A DNA stretch of 64,000 nt from Rhizobium sp. 18065 (GTDB lineage: Bacteria; Pseudomonadota; Alphaproteobacteria; Rhizobiales; Rhizobiaceae), in contig NZ_CACSJP010000007.1 in NCBI RefSeq assembly GCF_902706095.1, positions 186,001-250,000 on the forward strand, read 5' to 3'. Below the pieces are notes generated by a model. That model did no database searches and was not told the origin of the DNA. It saw only the letters and a program-made list of their open reading frames with translations. Positions 34,663 to 46,238 of the stretch are shown piece by piece; position 1 is the first letter of the stretch, and each line of letters begins with the position of its first letter. The position numbers were made by a program, and so were the translations under genes.

Positions 34663-35946
34663 TTACTGCGCACGCTCCACGATCGACTGGGCTTCCTCGA
34701 TGAATGCGGTGGCGGCATCTGCGGCCTTCGCATTGCCGAGAACCACGTCCGTTCCGACGCGCATGAAGGCATCGCGCACCTCGCCGGCACCCTTGGGGGC
34801 AGGCAAAGGCAAAGGCCCGACCTTGCTCTGGATCGCCTCGAAGTAATCGACCGACATCTTCTCGACTTCGGTCAGATTCGGCGCCAGCGCCGCGCGCACC
34901 TTCGGCGAGCAGGGAATGCCGCGCTCCAGCCCGAGAATACCAGTGGTTTCCGGATCGTTGACCCAGGCATTCATGTAGGCCATCGCCGCATCCGTATCCT
35001 TGGCGTCGCGGCTGAGCGACATGAACATCGATGGCTTGATGAACTGGCCCGGCTTGCCACCCGCCTTGTGCGGCACCATGGCGGCGCCGATCTTGTCCTT
35101 GGCGACTGCCTGGATGCCGACCAGCTGGTTCGACCAGTAATGCGACATCGCTGTATCGCCGACGGCAATGCCGGATTCGGCGATCGGCGGATCGAGGATC
35201 ACCGTCTTGTCCGCGTCACGCACCGCGCCCTTCTCGCGCAGATCCGCCCAGAACTGCCAATAGCTGGCGACGTCGTCGACGGTAGCCGTCACCTTGCCGT
35301 CTGCATCATAGAATTCACGGCCGTTCTGCCGCACCCAGGACTCGAACGTCTCGATCATCAGCGACAGGTCGTCCGATCCCTTGACCGCGCCATTGGTCTT
35401 GGCGGTGATCGTCTCACAGGCCTTGGCGAAATCATCCCATGTCCAGTTGATCAGGTCGGCATCGATGCCGGCTTCCTGGAACACCCGCGTATTGTACACC
35501 ATGACCTGGCTGTTGGAGCCGATATTGAGCGCATAGAGCTTGCCGTCGACCTTGCCGCCTTCCAGCGGCCCCTGGTCGAAATCCGCGATCATCAGGCTCT
35601 TGCCGATATGCTCGTCGAGCGGCAGCAGCGCGCCGCGACGGACATATTCGAACAGGAAGCGGTAATCCATCTGCACCAGATCGGCCATGTTGCGGCCGGC
35701 GGTCTGGGTTGCCATCTTCGTCCAGTAATCGCCCCAGCCGATCGTCTCGCCGGAAACCTCGATGGCCGGATTGGCCTTCTGGAACACGTCGATCACCGCG
35801 AAGGTGCGCTTGTCGCGCTCGGGATTGCCCCACCAGAAATGCCGGATCGACCGGTCTGCGGCCCATGCCGGAATGGCAGAAAGCACCGATGCGGCAGCCG
35901 CCGCACCCATCGCGCCCAGCATGCTTCGTCTTGTCAGTTTGGTCAT
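34663..35946 (-). CDS. Periplasmic oligosaccharide-binding protein (family 1), Tat-like signal
   Basis: A 427-residue solute-binding protein. The N-terminus MTKLTRRSMLGAMGAAAA carries a twin-arginine motif followed by a hydrophobic stretch, with a likely cut near residue 29 after AWA. The mature part shows FWWGNPERDKRT and an Asp/aromatic-rich middle as in oligosaccharide binders. ATG 35946 is chosen because GGAGGAGG lies 5 bases upstream. It lies between GH105 and the permeases, and the likely ligand is an unsaturated pectin (rhamnogalacturonan) oligosaccharide, by context. Confidence 0.82.
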   Translation of the reverse strand: MTKLTRRSMLGAMGAAAAASVLSAIPAWAADRSIRHFWWGNPERDKRTFAVIDVFQKANPAIEVSGETIGWGDYWTKMATQTAGRNMADLVQMDYRFLFEYVRRGALLPLDEHIGKSLMIADFDQGPLEGGKVDGKLYALNIGSNSQVMVYNTRVFQEAGIDADLINWTWDDFAKACETITAKTNGAVKGSDDLSLMIETFESWVRQNGREFYDADGKVTATVDDVASYWQFWADLREKGAVRDADKTVILDPPIAESGIAVGDTAMSHYWSNQLVGIQAVAKDKIGAAMVPHKAGGKPGQFIKPSMFMSLSRDAKDTDAAMAYMNAWVNDPETTGILGLERGIPCSPKVRAALAPNLTEVEKMSVDYFEAIQSKVGPLPLPAPKGAGEVRDAFMRVGTDVVLGNAKAADAATAFIEEAQSIVERAQ

Positions 35947-36071
35947 TGCATCCTCCTCCAAGGAACACGAGCGTCATCTCCTGACACCCCCTTTTGCCTC
36001 ACCATGTCCCGCACCATGCAATCCGTCTCCTCCTGACCGGACCCATGCCGCCTGTTCTCCAGCGCAATCTC

Positions 36072-37190
36072 TCAGATGTGACTGCGCAAAAGCTCCGTCA
36101 GGCCGAGCATCGCCATCGCCTGCCCATAGGGCATCGAGGTCCGCTTGATCTGCCGGTAAAAATCAAGATCGCTGCCCATCGCCGTGCCGAAGGAGACCTG
36201 CTGCAACTCGCCCTGCGGGCTGATATTGTCGACGACGCCCTTCATCGCCCGTTCCGCCGTTTCCAGATATTCGAGTCCGAGATAACGCTTGCGCACGCCC
36301 TTCATCAGGCCATAGGCGAAGCCCGCCGTGGCGGATGCCTCCAGATAGCTATGCGGATCGTCGAGCAACGTGTGCCACAAGCCCGAAGGGTCCTGGCATG
36401 CCTTCAGCGCGGCGGCCTGCCGCCCGAGTATCGATACGAGGTGACGGCGGACGGGATCGCCATCCTTCATGTCGACCAGTTCGATGAACTCCGGAATGGC
36501 GATCGTTAGCCAGCTATTGCCACGCGCCCACCGGGCACGGGCAAAATTATGGTTGCCATCGAATGTCCAACCATGAAACCAGAGGCCCGTCTCGGTATCG
36601 CAGAGATACTGGGCATGCAGCAGAAACTGGTACTTTGCCTCCTCGACAAATTCCGGACGATTGAGGATGAGCCCGATCTTCGCCAGCGGCAACACGCTCA
36701 TCATCAGCGTATCGTCCCACATCTGCTGGTCGTTGACGCTGTTGTAGGTGATGTGCTGCAGCCCGCCTTCGCGGGTGCGCGGCATCTCGTACATCACCCA
36801 TTCGGCCCAGGTTTCCAGATAGGGTAGCCAGCGCGGATCCGGCTTCAGTTCGTAGAGATGCGCCAGCGTCAGGAACGGCGCGACCGTGTTGATGTTCTTG
36901 GTCGGCGTGCCTTCCGAAAGGCGTGCCTCGAACCATCCCGTGATGATCTCCATCGCCTTGGCATTGCCGGTCTGCTGCCAGTATTTCAAAAGGCCATAGA
37001 GCGCGATGCCATGGGTCCACTCCCAGCCGGCCCAGCCCTTGGTGTCGATGACCCGCCCGTCGTCGAGACGCAGCAGAAACTCGCCTGTCTTGTCCTCGAT
37101 ATGGATCAGATTATCCGTCAGCCGGTCGATCAGCCCGCACACATCGCTGCGCTGAATAAAGTGGTCTTTCTGCTTCAGCAGCGAATGCAT
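36072..37190 (-). CDS. Unsaturated rhamnogalacturonyl hydrolase, GH105 (YteR-like)
   Basis: A 372-residue alpha6/alpha6-barrel hydrolase. It removes the 4,5-unsaturated uronic residue left by pectate or rhamnogalacturonan lyases. The family's catalytic Asp (D143 in YteR) corresponds to D159 or D160 in NDQQMWDDTLMMSV. Other markers are WEWTHGIALYGLLKYWQ and GNSWLTIAIPEF. It has no signal peptide, so it acts on imported oligosaccharides. The start at 37190 follows GGAGGAG. It is the first gene of the operon GH105 - binding protein - MalF - MalG - ATPase - three MocA genes. Confidence 0.9.
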   Translation of the reverse strand: MHSLLKQKDHFIQRSDVCGLIDRLTDNLIHIEDKTGEFLLRLDDGRVIDTKGWAGWEWTHGIALYGLLKYWQQTGNAKAMEIITGWFEARLSEGTPTKNINTVAPFLTLAHLYELKPDPRWLPYLETWAEWVMYEMPRTREGGLQHITYNSVNDQQMWDDTLMMSVLPLAKIGLILNRPEFVEEAKYQFLLHAQYLCDTETGLWFHGWTFDGNHNFARARWARGNSWLTIAIPEFIELVDMKDGDPVRRHLVSILGRQAAALKACQDPSGLWHTLLDDPHSYLEASATAGFAYGLMKGVRKRYLGLEYLETAERAMKGVVDNISPQGELQQVSFGTAMGSDLDFYRQIKRTSMPYGQAMAMLGLTELLRSHI

Positions 37191-37220
37191 GTTTCAACTC
37201 CTCCCAGGCTGAAAATTTTT

Positions 37221-37240
37221 CGGAACATAATTCCGGAATT
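37221..37240. promoter_or_regulatory. Candidate IclR-type operator upstream of GH105
   Basis: CGGAACATAATTCCG (37221-37235) is a 15-bp site with perfect CGGAA/TTCCG arms and a 5-base middle, the same geometry as known IclR-family operators (TGGAAATnATTTCCA). Overlapping it, AATTCCGGAATT (37229-37240) is a perfect 12-bp palindrome. It lies 31-50 bases upstream of the GH105 start, fitting control of the operon by the divergent IclR gene. Confidence 0.6.
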
Positions 37241-37342
37241 TAAGAAATCACACTCCTGCCCACTTTTCAACGCTGTTTTTTGCGCGCAGAGTTGGAAATA
37301 TCAGATTGGTCAAAAGACGGGATTTGCACGGCCACGCCCATC

Positions 37343-37380
37343 TTGACACAACCAGGCGCAAATTCCAGAATGGAATTCCA
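37343..37380 (+). promoter_or_regulatory. Promoter of the IclR gene with overlapping palindromic operator
   Basis: A -35 TTGACA (37343-37348) and -10 CAGAAT (37366-37371) are spaced by 17 bases. AATTCCA-GAA-TGGAATT (37361-37377) is a perfect inverted repeat covering the -10, and TGGAATTCCA (37371-37380) is a further perfect palindrome. The half-site TGGAATT/AATTCC is shared with the GH105-side operator. This predicts autorepression plus control of the divergent operon. Confidence 0.65.
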
Positions 37381-37400
37381 AAAAAAGCAGAACGGCAGAG

Positions 37401-38195
37401 ATGTTAGATTCCCAGACCAAGACCGAAAATGTTGCCGCCGTCCTCAAGGTCTTTGCCGTGGTCGAGGCTCTTGTCGAAGACAAGCGGGTCAGCCTCGCGG
37501 ATCTCGCTCAGCGGGCCATGACCTCGAAGACCACCGCCCACCGGCTGCTCCAGACCATGGTCGAATTGGGATATGTCGAGCAGGACCCGGAGACCGAAAA
37601 ATACGGCCTGACACTGAAGCTTTTCAGTCTCGGCGCACGCTCGCTCACCGAACAGGCCGACCTGCTGCGCGTGGCCGATCCGGCGATGGGCAAGCTCTCC
37701 CGGGCAACCGGAGAATCGATCAATCTCGGCATTCTCGATGAACGGGACCAGAAGGTCGTCTACATCCACAAATACGATTCCGCCTTCAGCCTGTCGATGA
37801 AATCGACCCTTGGCCTGCGCAACCCGCTACACAGCACCTCACTCGGCAAGGCGCTACTCGCCTGGCGCGACGAGGACGAAATCCGCGAGCGGATCGGCAG
37901 GATGGACATGGTCAAACTCGCCCCCCGAACCATCACCGAGCCTGATGCCCTGTTCGAGCAACTGCGTTTGACCCGCAGCCGTGGCTACTCGGAAGAAGTG
38001 GAAGAGAGCGAGGCCGGCGTGCGCTGCATGGCCGCGCCGATTTTCAACTACATGGGCAAGCCGATTGCTGCAGTGTCGATCGCCTTCCCGCTGTTCCGCT
38101 TCGACGAAGCACGCAAGCCCGATTACATCGACCTTCTCACGACAGCCGGCATGACGGCGTCCCAGGCCCTCGGCTACCAGCCGCCCAGAAACTGA
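37401..38195 (+). CDS. IclR-family regulator (KdgR-like) of the pectin operon
   Basis: A 264-residue regulator. The N-terminal winged helix covers about 15-75 (SLADLAQRAMTSKTTAHRLL) and the IclR effector domain follows (residues 85-255), with HKYDSAFSLSMKS, NPLHSTSLGKALLAW and RCMAAPIFNYMGKPIAAVS. It resembles KdgR/YiaJ, which sense 2-keto-3-deoxygluconate-type or related intermediates of pectin breakdown. It is divergent from the GH105 operon with two palindromic sites between, so it is the likely local repressor. It ends 4 bases before the convergent kdpE. Confidence 0.85.
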   Translation: MLDSQTKTENVAAVLKVFAVVEALVEDKRVSLADLAQRAMTSKTTAHRLLQTMVELGYVEQDPETEKYGLTLKLFSLGARSLTEQADLLRVADPAMGKLSRATGESINLGILDERDQKVVYIHKYDSAFSLSMKSTLGLRNPLHSTSLGKALLAWRDEDEIRERIGRMDMVKLAPRTITEPDALFEQLRLTRSRGYSEEVEESEAGVRCMAAPIFNYMGKPIAAVSIAFPLFRFDEARKPDYIDLLTTAGMTASQALGYQPPRN

Positions 38196-38199
38196 TTTT

Positions 38200-38886
38200 T
38201 CAGGTCGTCACGAATCGATAGCCGACACCCGGTTCGGTCAGGATGATCGCCGGCTCCGCCTCGTTTGTCTCGATCTTCGCCCGGATCTGGCGAATGAAAA
38301 CCCGCAGATACTGCAGATCATGCTCATGCGCCGGTCCCCAGACTTGTTTCAGCAGCGCCCCATGCGTCAGCACCCGGCCGGCATGGGATGCCAGCAGCAA
38401 CAGGAGATCATATTCCTTCGGTGTCAGCTTGACGGCCCGCTCTGCCTTGCTGACCAGCCGGTGCTCGACATCGATGATGAGATCGCCGCTTCGGATGGTC
38501 GAGGGTGCAGGCTCGGAATGCGTCTTGTGACGCAGCGCGACCCGAATGCGCGCCGTGAGTTCGCCGATGCCGAACGGCTTTTCCAGGTAGTCGTCGGCAC
38601 CAAGATCAAGCGCCGCGATCTTTTCCGTTTCGCGGTCGCGGGCCGACAGGACGATGATCGGGATCGCGTTCCAGCTGCGCAACTGCGCAATCACATCCTT
38701 GCCGTCCATGTCCGGCAGGCCCAGATCGAGGATCAACAGGTCCGGGGCGACTGTTGCCACCAGCGCAAGCGCCTGCTTGCCCGTCTCGGCCTCCACCACA
38801 TCATAGCCGGCAGCTGTCAGCGCCGGGCGCAGAAAACGCAGAATCTGCGGTTCGTCGTCGACCACGACGATGCGCTGGCCCTTCAT
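38200..38886 (-). CDS. kdpE: Response regulator KdpE (OmpR family)
   Basis: A 228-residue response regulator. The receiver domain (1-120) carries the acidic pair VVDDE, the phosphoacceptor Asp in LLILDLGLPDMDG, and K in LEKPFGIGEL. The winged-helix domain (about 130-226) ends VRTKIETN-like, here IRQIRAKIETNEAEP. It activates the kdp operon under potassium limitation on signal from KdpD. Its ATG overlaps the kdpD stop (ATGA). It is the last gene of the kdp operon. Confidence 0.95.
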   Translation of the reverse strand: MKGQRIVVVDDEPQILRFLRPALTAAGYDVVEAETGKQALALVATVAPDLLILDLGLPDMDGKDVIAQLRSWNAIPIIVLSARDRETEKIAALDLGADDYLEKPFGIGELTARIRVALRHKTHSEPAPSTIRSGDLIIDVEHRLVSKAERAVKLTPKEYDLLLLLASHAGRVLTHGALLKQVWGPAHEHDLQYLRVFIRQIRAKIETNEAEPAIILTEPGVGYRFVTT

Positions 38887-41591
38887 GGTTCCCGCCTGTC
38901 CTTGAGTGCGTCCTCGATCGGGAAGCGCAGCGTGAACCGCGTGCCGCGTCGTTTGACGGCCGGGCTCTCGACCGTGATCGTTCCGCCCATCGCCTCGACA
39001 AACCCCTTCGCAATCGCCAGTCCCAAGCCGGTCCCAGGCTTGCGGCCATCCGCCTTCTTGCCGCGACGATAGAACTTCTCGAAGATCCGGTCGATATCCT
39101 TCTCCGCAATGCCACGACCAAGATCGGTGATCGACAACGACACAGATCGAGCGTCGAATTTGGCATAGAGCGTTACCGGCTCGCCGCCGCCATGCTTGAA
39201 CGCATTGTCGAGCAGGTTGAACAGCACCTGGCCCAGCAGTACGCTGTCAGCCCGGATCAGCGGCAGGTCGGGGGCAATGCTGGTGGATATGTCGAGATCC
39301 GGCCAGATCCGACGCACACGGGCAACGCTGTCGAGAATGACATCGCCGAGATCGACCCAGTCGCGAACCGGTTCGAGCGCGCCCGCCTCGATGCGGGTCA
39401 TGTCGAGAAGATTGCCGACGAAACGAGACAGTCTTTCACCTTCCTCCTCGATCGACAGCAGCAGGTCGCGACGGCTTTCCGCCGGCATGCGGTCGCCGAA
39501 CTCCTTGAGACTGGTCACCGCGCCGGTAATCGTCGCAAGCGGTGTGCGCAGGTCGTGGGAGATCGAAGACAGAAGCGTCGACTGGAAACGCTCCCGTTCC
39601 AGTCGCGCCTTGTCCTCGACGCTGCGCGTCGTCAGCATGGCACGATCGAAAGCGATGGTGACCTGGTCGAGTATGGCTCCGAGCGCCCGTTCCTCGACGG
39701 GGTCGAGCGCATGCCCGTCCATGCCGTAGCCGCACACGGCAAGCGTCCCGACCGGACCGCGCAGCGGCCGAAACTGCAGGGTCGAATTGGGCAGCGTTCC
39801 GGTGCCGGCCCCCGCCGCCTCGCCCTTCTCATAGGCAAACCTGGCAGCCGCCATCTCGGCCACGCCAAGCTCGGTATCGGGTGGCCAGCAGGAGCGCAAT
39901 GACAGGACCCCGTCGATCGGCGACAGCAATGCAACCGGTCTCTGGATCGTCCCGTTGAGCTGGCTGACGGCTGTCCACACGATCGCGTCCTGGTCCAGGG
40001 TTCCGGCAAGTTTCGACGAGATGTCGTAGAGGATCTGGGTCTGCGCCGCGCGGCGGGCCGCAATTTTCCCCTGCTCCCGGATCCGGGATGCGATGCCGCC
40101 GGCAATCAGCGCCGCGGCAATGAATATGATGAAGGCGAACACCTCGTGCGGCGCGGCGATGGTCAGCGTGCCGACCGGCGAAATGAAGAAGAAATTATAG
40201 GCGACCGCCGACAGCACGGAGGCGAGAACCGCTGCGAAATAGCCGCCACGCAAGGCCGAAACCAGCACGGCCAGCAAGAACAGCATCGACACGTTCGGCA
40301 GTGACACGATTTCGACCATCGCCCGGCCGCCGAGTGTCGCAACCGCTGTAGTGGCCAGCGCCGTCACCACGTCTTTTGGCCGGACCTTCAGGCGATTGGC
40401 GGCCAATCTCCGCTTCAGCGGGGCGAACCAGTCATGGGTCGGCTGGTCTTCCGTGGTGATCAGATGAATGCTGATCCCGGACAGTTCCTCCAGCAGTGCA
40501 TCGGTCAGCGATTTTCGCAGGAGCCGCTGCCACAAGGACCGTTGCGGCGCACCGAGGACGATCTGCGTCACATGCTCACGCTTGGCGATCCGCAAAATTT
40601 CCTGGACGAAATCGCGCCCCTGCACCCGCCTGGTCTCGCCGCCCAGCCGCTCCGCCAACCGGAAAAGCGCGTCGATCCGCATCTGCCGCGATGGATCGTC
40701 ATCCACCATGTCCGACTGCTCCAGCGACACGACGATCCAGTGCGCATTCATGCCGGAGGCAAGATTGCTTGCAGTCCGCACGACCTTTTCGGAGAGCGTG
40801 TCCGGGCCGACGCAGACCAGAAGTCTTTCGCTCGTCCGCCACGGCCCCTCGATCGCATTCTGCTTGAGGAAATCGACCATCTGGTCGTCGACGCGGTCGG
40901 CGGTTCGCCTGAGCGCAAGCTCTCGCAGGGCGGTCAGATTGCCGAGGCGAAAGAAGCTGTCGGCCGCCCGCCGTGCATTGTCGGGCAGATAGACCTTTCC
41001 CTCTTTCAGCCGGTTGATCAGTTCCTCCGGCGCCAGATCGATCAGGATCACTTCGTCGGCCTGCTTCAGCACCCGGTCCGGAACGGTCTCGCGCACCTGC
41101 ACGCCGGTGATCTGGGCGACGATTTCCGACAGGCTTTCGAGATGCTGGATATTGAGCGCCGTCCAGACGTCGATCCCGGCCGCGATCAGTTCCTCGATAT
41201 CCTGGTACCGTTTGGGGTGCCGGCTTTCCGGCGCGTTCGTGTGCGCCAGTTCATCGACGATCAGGATCGCCGGGCGCCGGACGAGCGCCGCATCGATGTC
41301 GAACGCGTCGACCTTGCGTCCCTTGTAGTCGATCTGCTTACGCGGCAGGAACTCGAGATTTTCGACCAGCGCCTCCGTCTCGGCCCGACCATGGGTTTCC
41401 ACCAGGCCGACAACGACATCGGCGCCCGCATTCTTGCGAATGCGGGCGCGCGACAACATGGCAAAGGTTTTCCCGACGCCGGGGGCGGCGCCGAGAAAGA
41501 TGGTGAGCTTGCCGCGCCCGGCCCGATTGGCAAGCCCGAGAAGGGCATCGGGGTCGGGCCGGTTCAGGTTATCTCGGGAATCGTCGGGCAT
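38883..41591 (-). CDS. kdpD: Sensor histidine kinase KdpD
   Basis: A 902-residue membrane kinase. The N-terminal KdpD domain has Walker A GAAPGVGKTFAML and ELAHTNAPESRH (residues about 30-240). A universal-stress-type domain follows (about 250-370), then four membrane helices (about 400-500), a GAF-like part and the kinase core with HxxR motif SISHDLRTPLATITG and ATP motifs GTGLGLAIAKGF. It senses low potassium/turgor and phosphorylates KdpE. It lies 9 bases after kdpC and overlaps kdpE. Confidence 0.96.
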   Translation of the reverse strand: MPDDSRDNLNRPDPDALLGLANRAGRGKLTIFLGAAPGVGKTFAMLSRARIRKNAGADVVVGLVETHGRAETEALVENLEFLPRKQIDYKGRKVDAFDIDAALVRRPAILIVDELAHTNAPESRHPKRYQDIEELIAAGIDVWTALNIQHLESLSEIVAQITGVQVRETVPDRVLKQADEVILIDLAPEELINRLKEGKVYLPDNARRAADSFFRLGNLTALRELALRRTADRVDDQMVDFLKQNAIEGPWRTSERLLVCVGPDTLSEKVVRTASNLASGMNAHWIVVSLEQSDMVDDDPSRQMRIDALFRLAERLGGETRRVQGRDFVQEILRIAKREHVTQIVLGAPQRSLWQRLLRKSLTDALLEELSGISIHLITTEDQPTHDWFAPLKRRLAANRLKVRPKDVVTALATTAVATLGGRAMVEIVSLPNVSMLFLLAVLVSALRGGYFAAVLASVLSAVAYNFFFISPVGTLTIAAPHEVFAFIIFIAAALIAGGIASRIREQGKIAARRAAQTQILYDISSKLAGTLDQDAIVWTAVSQLNGTIQRPVALLSPIDGVLSLRSCWPPDTELGVAEMAAARFAYEKGEAAGAGTGTLPNSTLQFRPLRGPVGTLAVCGYGMDGHALDPVEERALGAILDQVTIAFDRAMLTTRSVEDKARLERERFQSTLLSSISHDLRTPLATITGAVTSLKEFGDRMPAESRRDLLLSIEEEGERLSRFVGNLLDMTRIEAGALEPVRDWVDLGDVILDSVARVRRIWPDLDISTSIAPDLPLIRADSVLLGQVLFNLLDNAFKHGGGEPVTLYAKFDARSVSLSITDLGRGIAEKDIDRIFEKFYRRGKKADGRKPGTGLGLAIAKGFVEAMGGTITVESPAVKRRGTRFTLRFPIEDALKDRREP

Positions 41592-41600
41592 GCGACAACC

Positions 41601-42176
41601 TTATCTTGGCGCCCCGCCTGAATCGAGCGCCATGTTCAGTTGAAGGACGTTGACCCTCGGCTCGCCGATCAGCCCGAACAGAGGCTGCTGAACCTGCGTT
41701 TCGACGATCGATGTGACATCCGCCACCGGCATGCCGCGAGCCAGGGCGACGCGCCCGATCTGGCTCATCGCATTGTCCGGCGAAATGTCGGGATCCAGAC
41801 CCGAGCCGGACGAGGTCACCGCATCGGCCGGAACCGCACCCGCGCCACCCACCGCGCGCCACGCCTCGACCGCGGCAGACACCTGCTCACGAAGTTTCTG
41901 CGATGTCGGCGCGAGATTGGTGCCGCTTGAGGCAAGGCCATTGTAAGTGGAACCGCCGGTCGCCGAGGGACGCGGCCAGAAATAGCGATCGGCGGTGAAG
42001 GCCTGGCCGATCAGGGCCGAACCGATGACCGTATCGCCCTGGCGAATGAGGCTGCCATTGGCCTGTGCGGGCATCAATGCCTGAGCGGCACCGGTGATCG
42101 CCAGGGGATAGGCAAGACCGCAGAGACCGGTGAAGATGACCACCATGGAAATGGCCGGACGAAGATAAGACAGCAT
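41601..42176 (-). CDS. kdpC: Potassium-transporting ATPase C subunit
   Basis: A 191-residue subunit with one N-terminal membrane helix (ISMVVIFTGLCGLAYPLA) and a periplasmic part containing the family motifs QAFTADRYFWPRPSAT and ASSGTNLAPTSQKL, ending RVNVLQLNMALD. It stabilises the KdpFABC pump. ATG 42176 gives the usual MLSYLRPA start; an in-frame ATG four codons upstream (42188) overlaps the kdpB end and is an alternative. Confidence 0.94.
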   Translation of the reverse strand: MLSYLRPAISMVVIFTGLCGLAYPLAITGAAQALMPAQANGSLIRQGDTVIGSALIGQAFTADRYFWPRPSATGGSTYNGLASSGTNLAPTSQKLREQVSAAVEAWRAVGGAGAVPADAVTSSGSGLDPDISPDNAMSQIGRVALARGMPVADVTSIVETQVQQPLFGLIGEPRVNVLQLNMALDSGGAPR

Positions 42177-42178
42177 GG

Positions 42179-44233
<2,055 letters not shown>

Positions 44234-44247
44234 GATGACAGCCTCTT

Positions 44248-45957
44248 TCAAAAGGTTTTGCCGGCGAGCATGCTGACATGCTCGGCAATGGGACCAAGCG
44301 CCAGCGCCGGGAAATACTGCAATCCGCCAAGGATCAGGATGATCGCAACAAGCAGGCCGACGAAGAGCGGGGTGTGGGTCGGGAAGGTACCGGCCGAAGG
44401 CGTGCCGCGGGTCTTTCCGACCAGCGAGCCGGCGATGGCGAGAACCGGGACGGCATAGGCGAAGCGGCCGAGCGCCATGGCGATGCCGAGCGTCGTATTG
44501 TACCAGGGCGTGTTGGCGGAGAGCCCGCCGAAAGCAGACCCGTTATTGCCGGCCGCCGACGTATAGGCATAGAGGATCTCGGACAGGCCATGCGGGCCGG
44601 CATTGCCGAGCGAGGCGATCGCCACCGGCAGCACCGCTGCAATCGCCGAAAAGCCGAGAATGGCAAACGGCAGGACCAGCACCGCCAGCATCGCATACTT
44701 CATCTCGCGGCCCTCGATCTTCTTGCCGAGGAATTCCGGCGTGCGGCCGACCATCAGGCCGGCAACGAAGACGGTCAGCACGCAGAAGATGATCAGACCG
44801 TAGAGACCGGAACCGACACCACCGGGCAGGATCTCGCCAAGCTGGATCAGGAACATAGGCACCAGTCCACCCAGTGCTGTCAGCGAGCCGTGCATGGCAT
44901 TGACGCCACCATTGGAAATGCCGGTGGTGATCGCCACATAGGCGGCACTCATCGCCTGGCCAAAACGCATCTCCTTGCCTTCCATATTGCCGAAGGCAGG
45001 ATCGAGGCCCAGCGCAAGATGGATCGGATTGCCGTAGGTTTCGGCAACATAGACCGCCGCGATACCGGCAACCAGCAGGATGGCGACGCTGGCTATCAGC
45101 GCCCAGCCCTGGCGAACATCGCCGACCATCTTGCCGAAGGCATAGATCAGCGCAGTGGTGATCGAGAGCATGGCAAGGATATTGAAATAGTTGCTGATAG
45201 CCGACGGGTTTTCGAACGGATGGGCCGCGTTGACGTTGAAGAAACCGCCACCATTGGTGCCGAGCTGCTTGATTGCCTCCTGGCTGGCGACAGGGCCGAG
45301 ACCGAGTGCCTGCTGTGCTCCTTCCAGCGTGGTCGCCGTTACCGATGCATCCATCGTCTGCGGCAGGCCGAGCCAGACGAAGACGAGGGCGAGAATAATC
45401 GACAGCGGCAGCAGGACATACAGCGTGGCGCGGGTCATATCGACCCAGAAATTGCCGAGCGTATTGCCGGCCGAGCGGGCGAATGCACGGGTGACGGCCA
45501 GGGCAATGGCGATACCGGTGGCAGCCGACAGAAAGTTCTGCACGGCAAGGCCGGCCATCTGCGAAAAATTGCTGACGGTCGTCTCGCCACCATAGGATTG
45601 CCAGTTGGTATTGGTGACGAAACTGATCGCCGTGTTGAAGGCCAGATCCGGCGCCATGCCGGCAAAACCCTGCTGGTTAAAGGGCAGATATGCCTGCAGG
45701 CGCAGGATCGCATAAAGCGCCAGGAAGCCCATGGCGTTGAAGGCGAGCATGGCGAGCGTATAGGCAAGCCAACCCTGTTCCCGGCGCGGATCAACGCCGG
45801 AGGCCCAGAGCATGCCGCGTTCGGCAGGCCCCAGAACGGGGGACAGGAATGTGCGCTCACCCTCGAACACGCGCGCCAGATAGAGGCCGAGCGGTTTGAT
45901 GGTGACGAGCGCGAGGATGAGCAGCAGGCCGATTTGCAGCCAACCGTTGGAAGACAT
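44248..45957 (-). CDS. kdpA: Potassium-transporting ATPase A subunit (ion channel part)
   Basis: A 569-residue membrane protein with about ten helices, related to potassium channels. It shows selectivity-filter-like [18 protein letters not shown] and [14 protein letters not shown], and [19 protein letters not shown], all typical of KdpA. It forms the potassium path of KdpFABC in the inner membrane. The ATG at 45957 begins [14 protein letters not shown]. kdpF ends 21 bases upstream. Confidence 0.97.
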   Translation of the reverse strand: MSSNGWLQIGLLLILALVTIKPLGLYLARVFEGERTFLSPVLGPAERGMLWASGVDPRREQGWLAYTLAMLAFNAMGFLALYAILRLQAYLPFNQQGFAGMAPDLAFNTAISFVTNTNWQSYGGETTVSNFSQMAGLAVQNFLSAATGIAIALAVTRAFARSAGNTLGNFWVDMTRATLYVLLPLSIILALVFVWLGLPQTMDASVTATTLEGAQQALGLGPVASQEAIKQLGTNGGGFFNVNAAHPFENPSAISNYFNILAMLSITTALIYAFGKMVGDVRQGWALIASVAILLVAGIAAVYVAETYGNPIHLALGLDPAFGNMEGKEMRFGQAMSAAYVAITTGISNGGVNAMHGSLTALGGLVPMFLIQLGEILPGGVGSGLYGLIIFCVLTVFVAGLMVGRTPEFLGKKIEGREMKYAMLAVLVLPFAILGFSAIAAVLPVAIASLGNAGPHGLSEILYAYTSAAGNNGSAFGGLSANTPWYNTTLGIAMALGRFAYAVPVLAIAGSLVGKTRGTPSAGTFPTHTPLFVGLLVAIILILGGLQYFPALALGPIAEHVSMLAGKTF

Positions 45958-45978
45958 GATGTGCTCCGGATGTGAGGT

Positions 45979-46065
45979 CTAGAATCGCTCGGGACGGATG
46001 AGCGTCACGACGAGATAGACGGAAATGAAGATCGCGGCGGCGAGGCCAAGGAGGGGTTCGAACAT
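45979..46065 (-). CDS. kdpF: Potassium-transporting ATPase F subunit (28 residues)
   Basis: A 28-residue single-helix peptide read by eye, beginning MFEPLLGLAAAIF and ending LVVTLIRPERF followed by TAG. The ending LxRPERF is the signature of KdpF, the small lipid-like subunit that stabilises the pump. The ATG lies at 46063-46065 and the stop at 45979-45981. It lies between the second tiny ORF and kdpA in the same direction. It is too short for most gene finders and would be missed in automatic annotation. Confidence 0.93.
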   Translation of the reverse strand: MFEPLLGLAAAIFISVYLVVTLIRPERF

Positions 46066-46073
46066 GGCAAACC

Positions 46074-46157
46074 TCACAGACGGCCGAGAAGGCGCGCATA
46101 GACGGCGAGAGCAGCGAAACTGCCAAGGCCGAGCACAATGAACAAAAGATCGGTCAC
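46074..46157 (-). CDS. 27-residue membrane peptide upstream of kdpF
   Basis: A GTG-started frame (46155-46157) with AGGAG 6 bases upstream encodes MTDLLFIVLGLGSF continuing AALAVYARLLGRL, then TGA at 46074-46076. It is one hydrophobic helix with a basic end and an N-terminal Asp. It is the first frame of the kdp operon, 8 bases before kdpF. I recall similar short unnamed frames before kdpF in other Proteobacteria, but no function. It could be a second small pump subunit or a translation-coupling leader. The good ribosome site, spacing and hydrophobic pattern support real translation. Confidence 0.65.
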   Translation of the reverse strand: MTDLLFIVLGLGSFAALAVYARLLGRL

Positions 46158-46238
46158 GATGGACTCCTGTTGTTGAGTTCAGGCTGCACCATCGCGCCGA
46201 TGCGCATTAAATCTCGATAGGGAATTCGGCTGCCGGAT

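Noticed and set aside
37242..37270. TTGAAA ... TTTCTT as promoter of the GH105 operon
   Set aside because: The -35-like TTGAAA is fair but the hexamer at 17 bases is poor, so no promoter was called.
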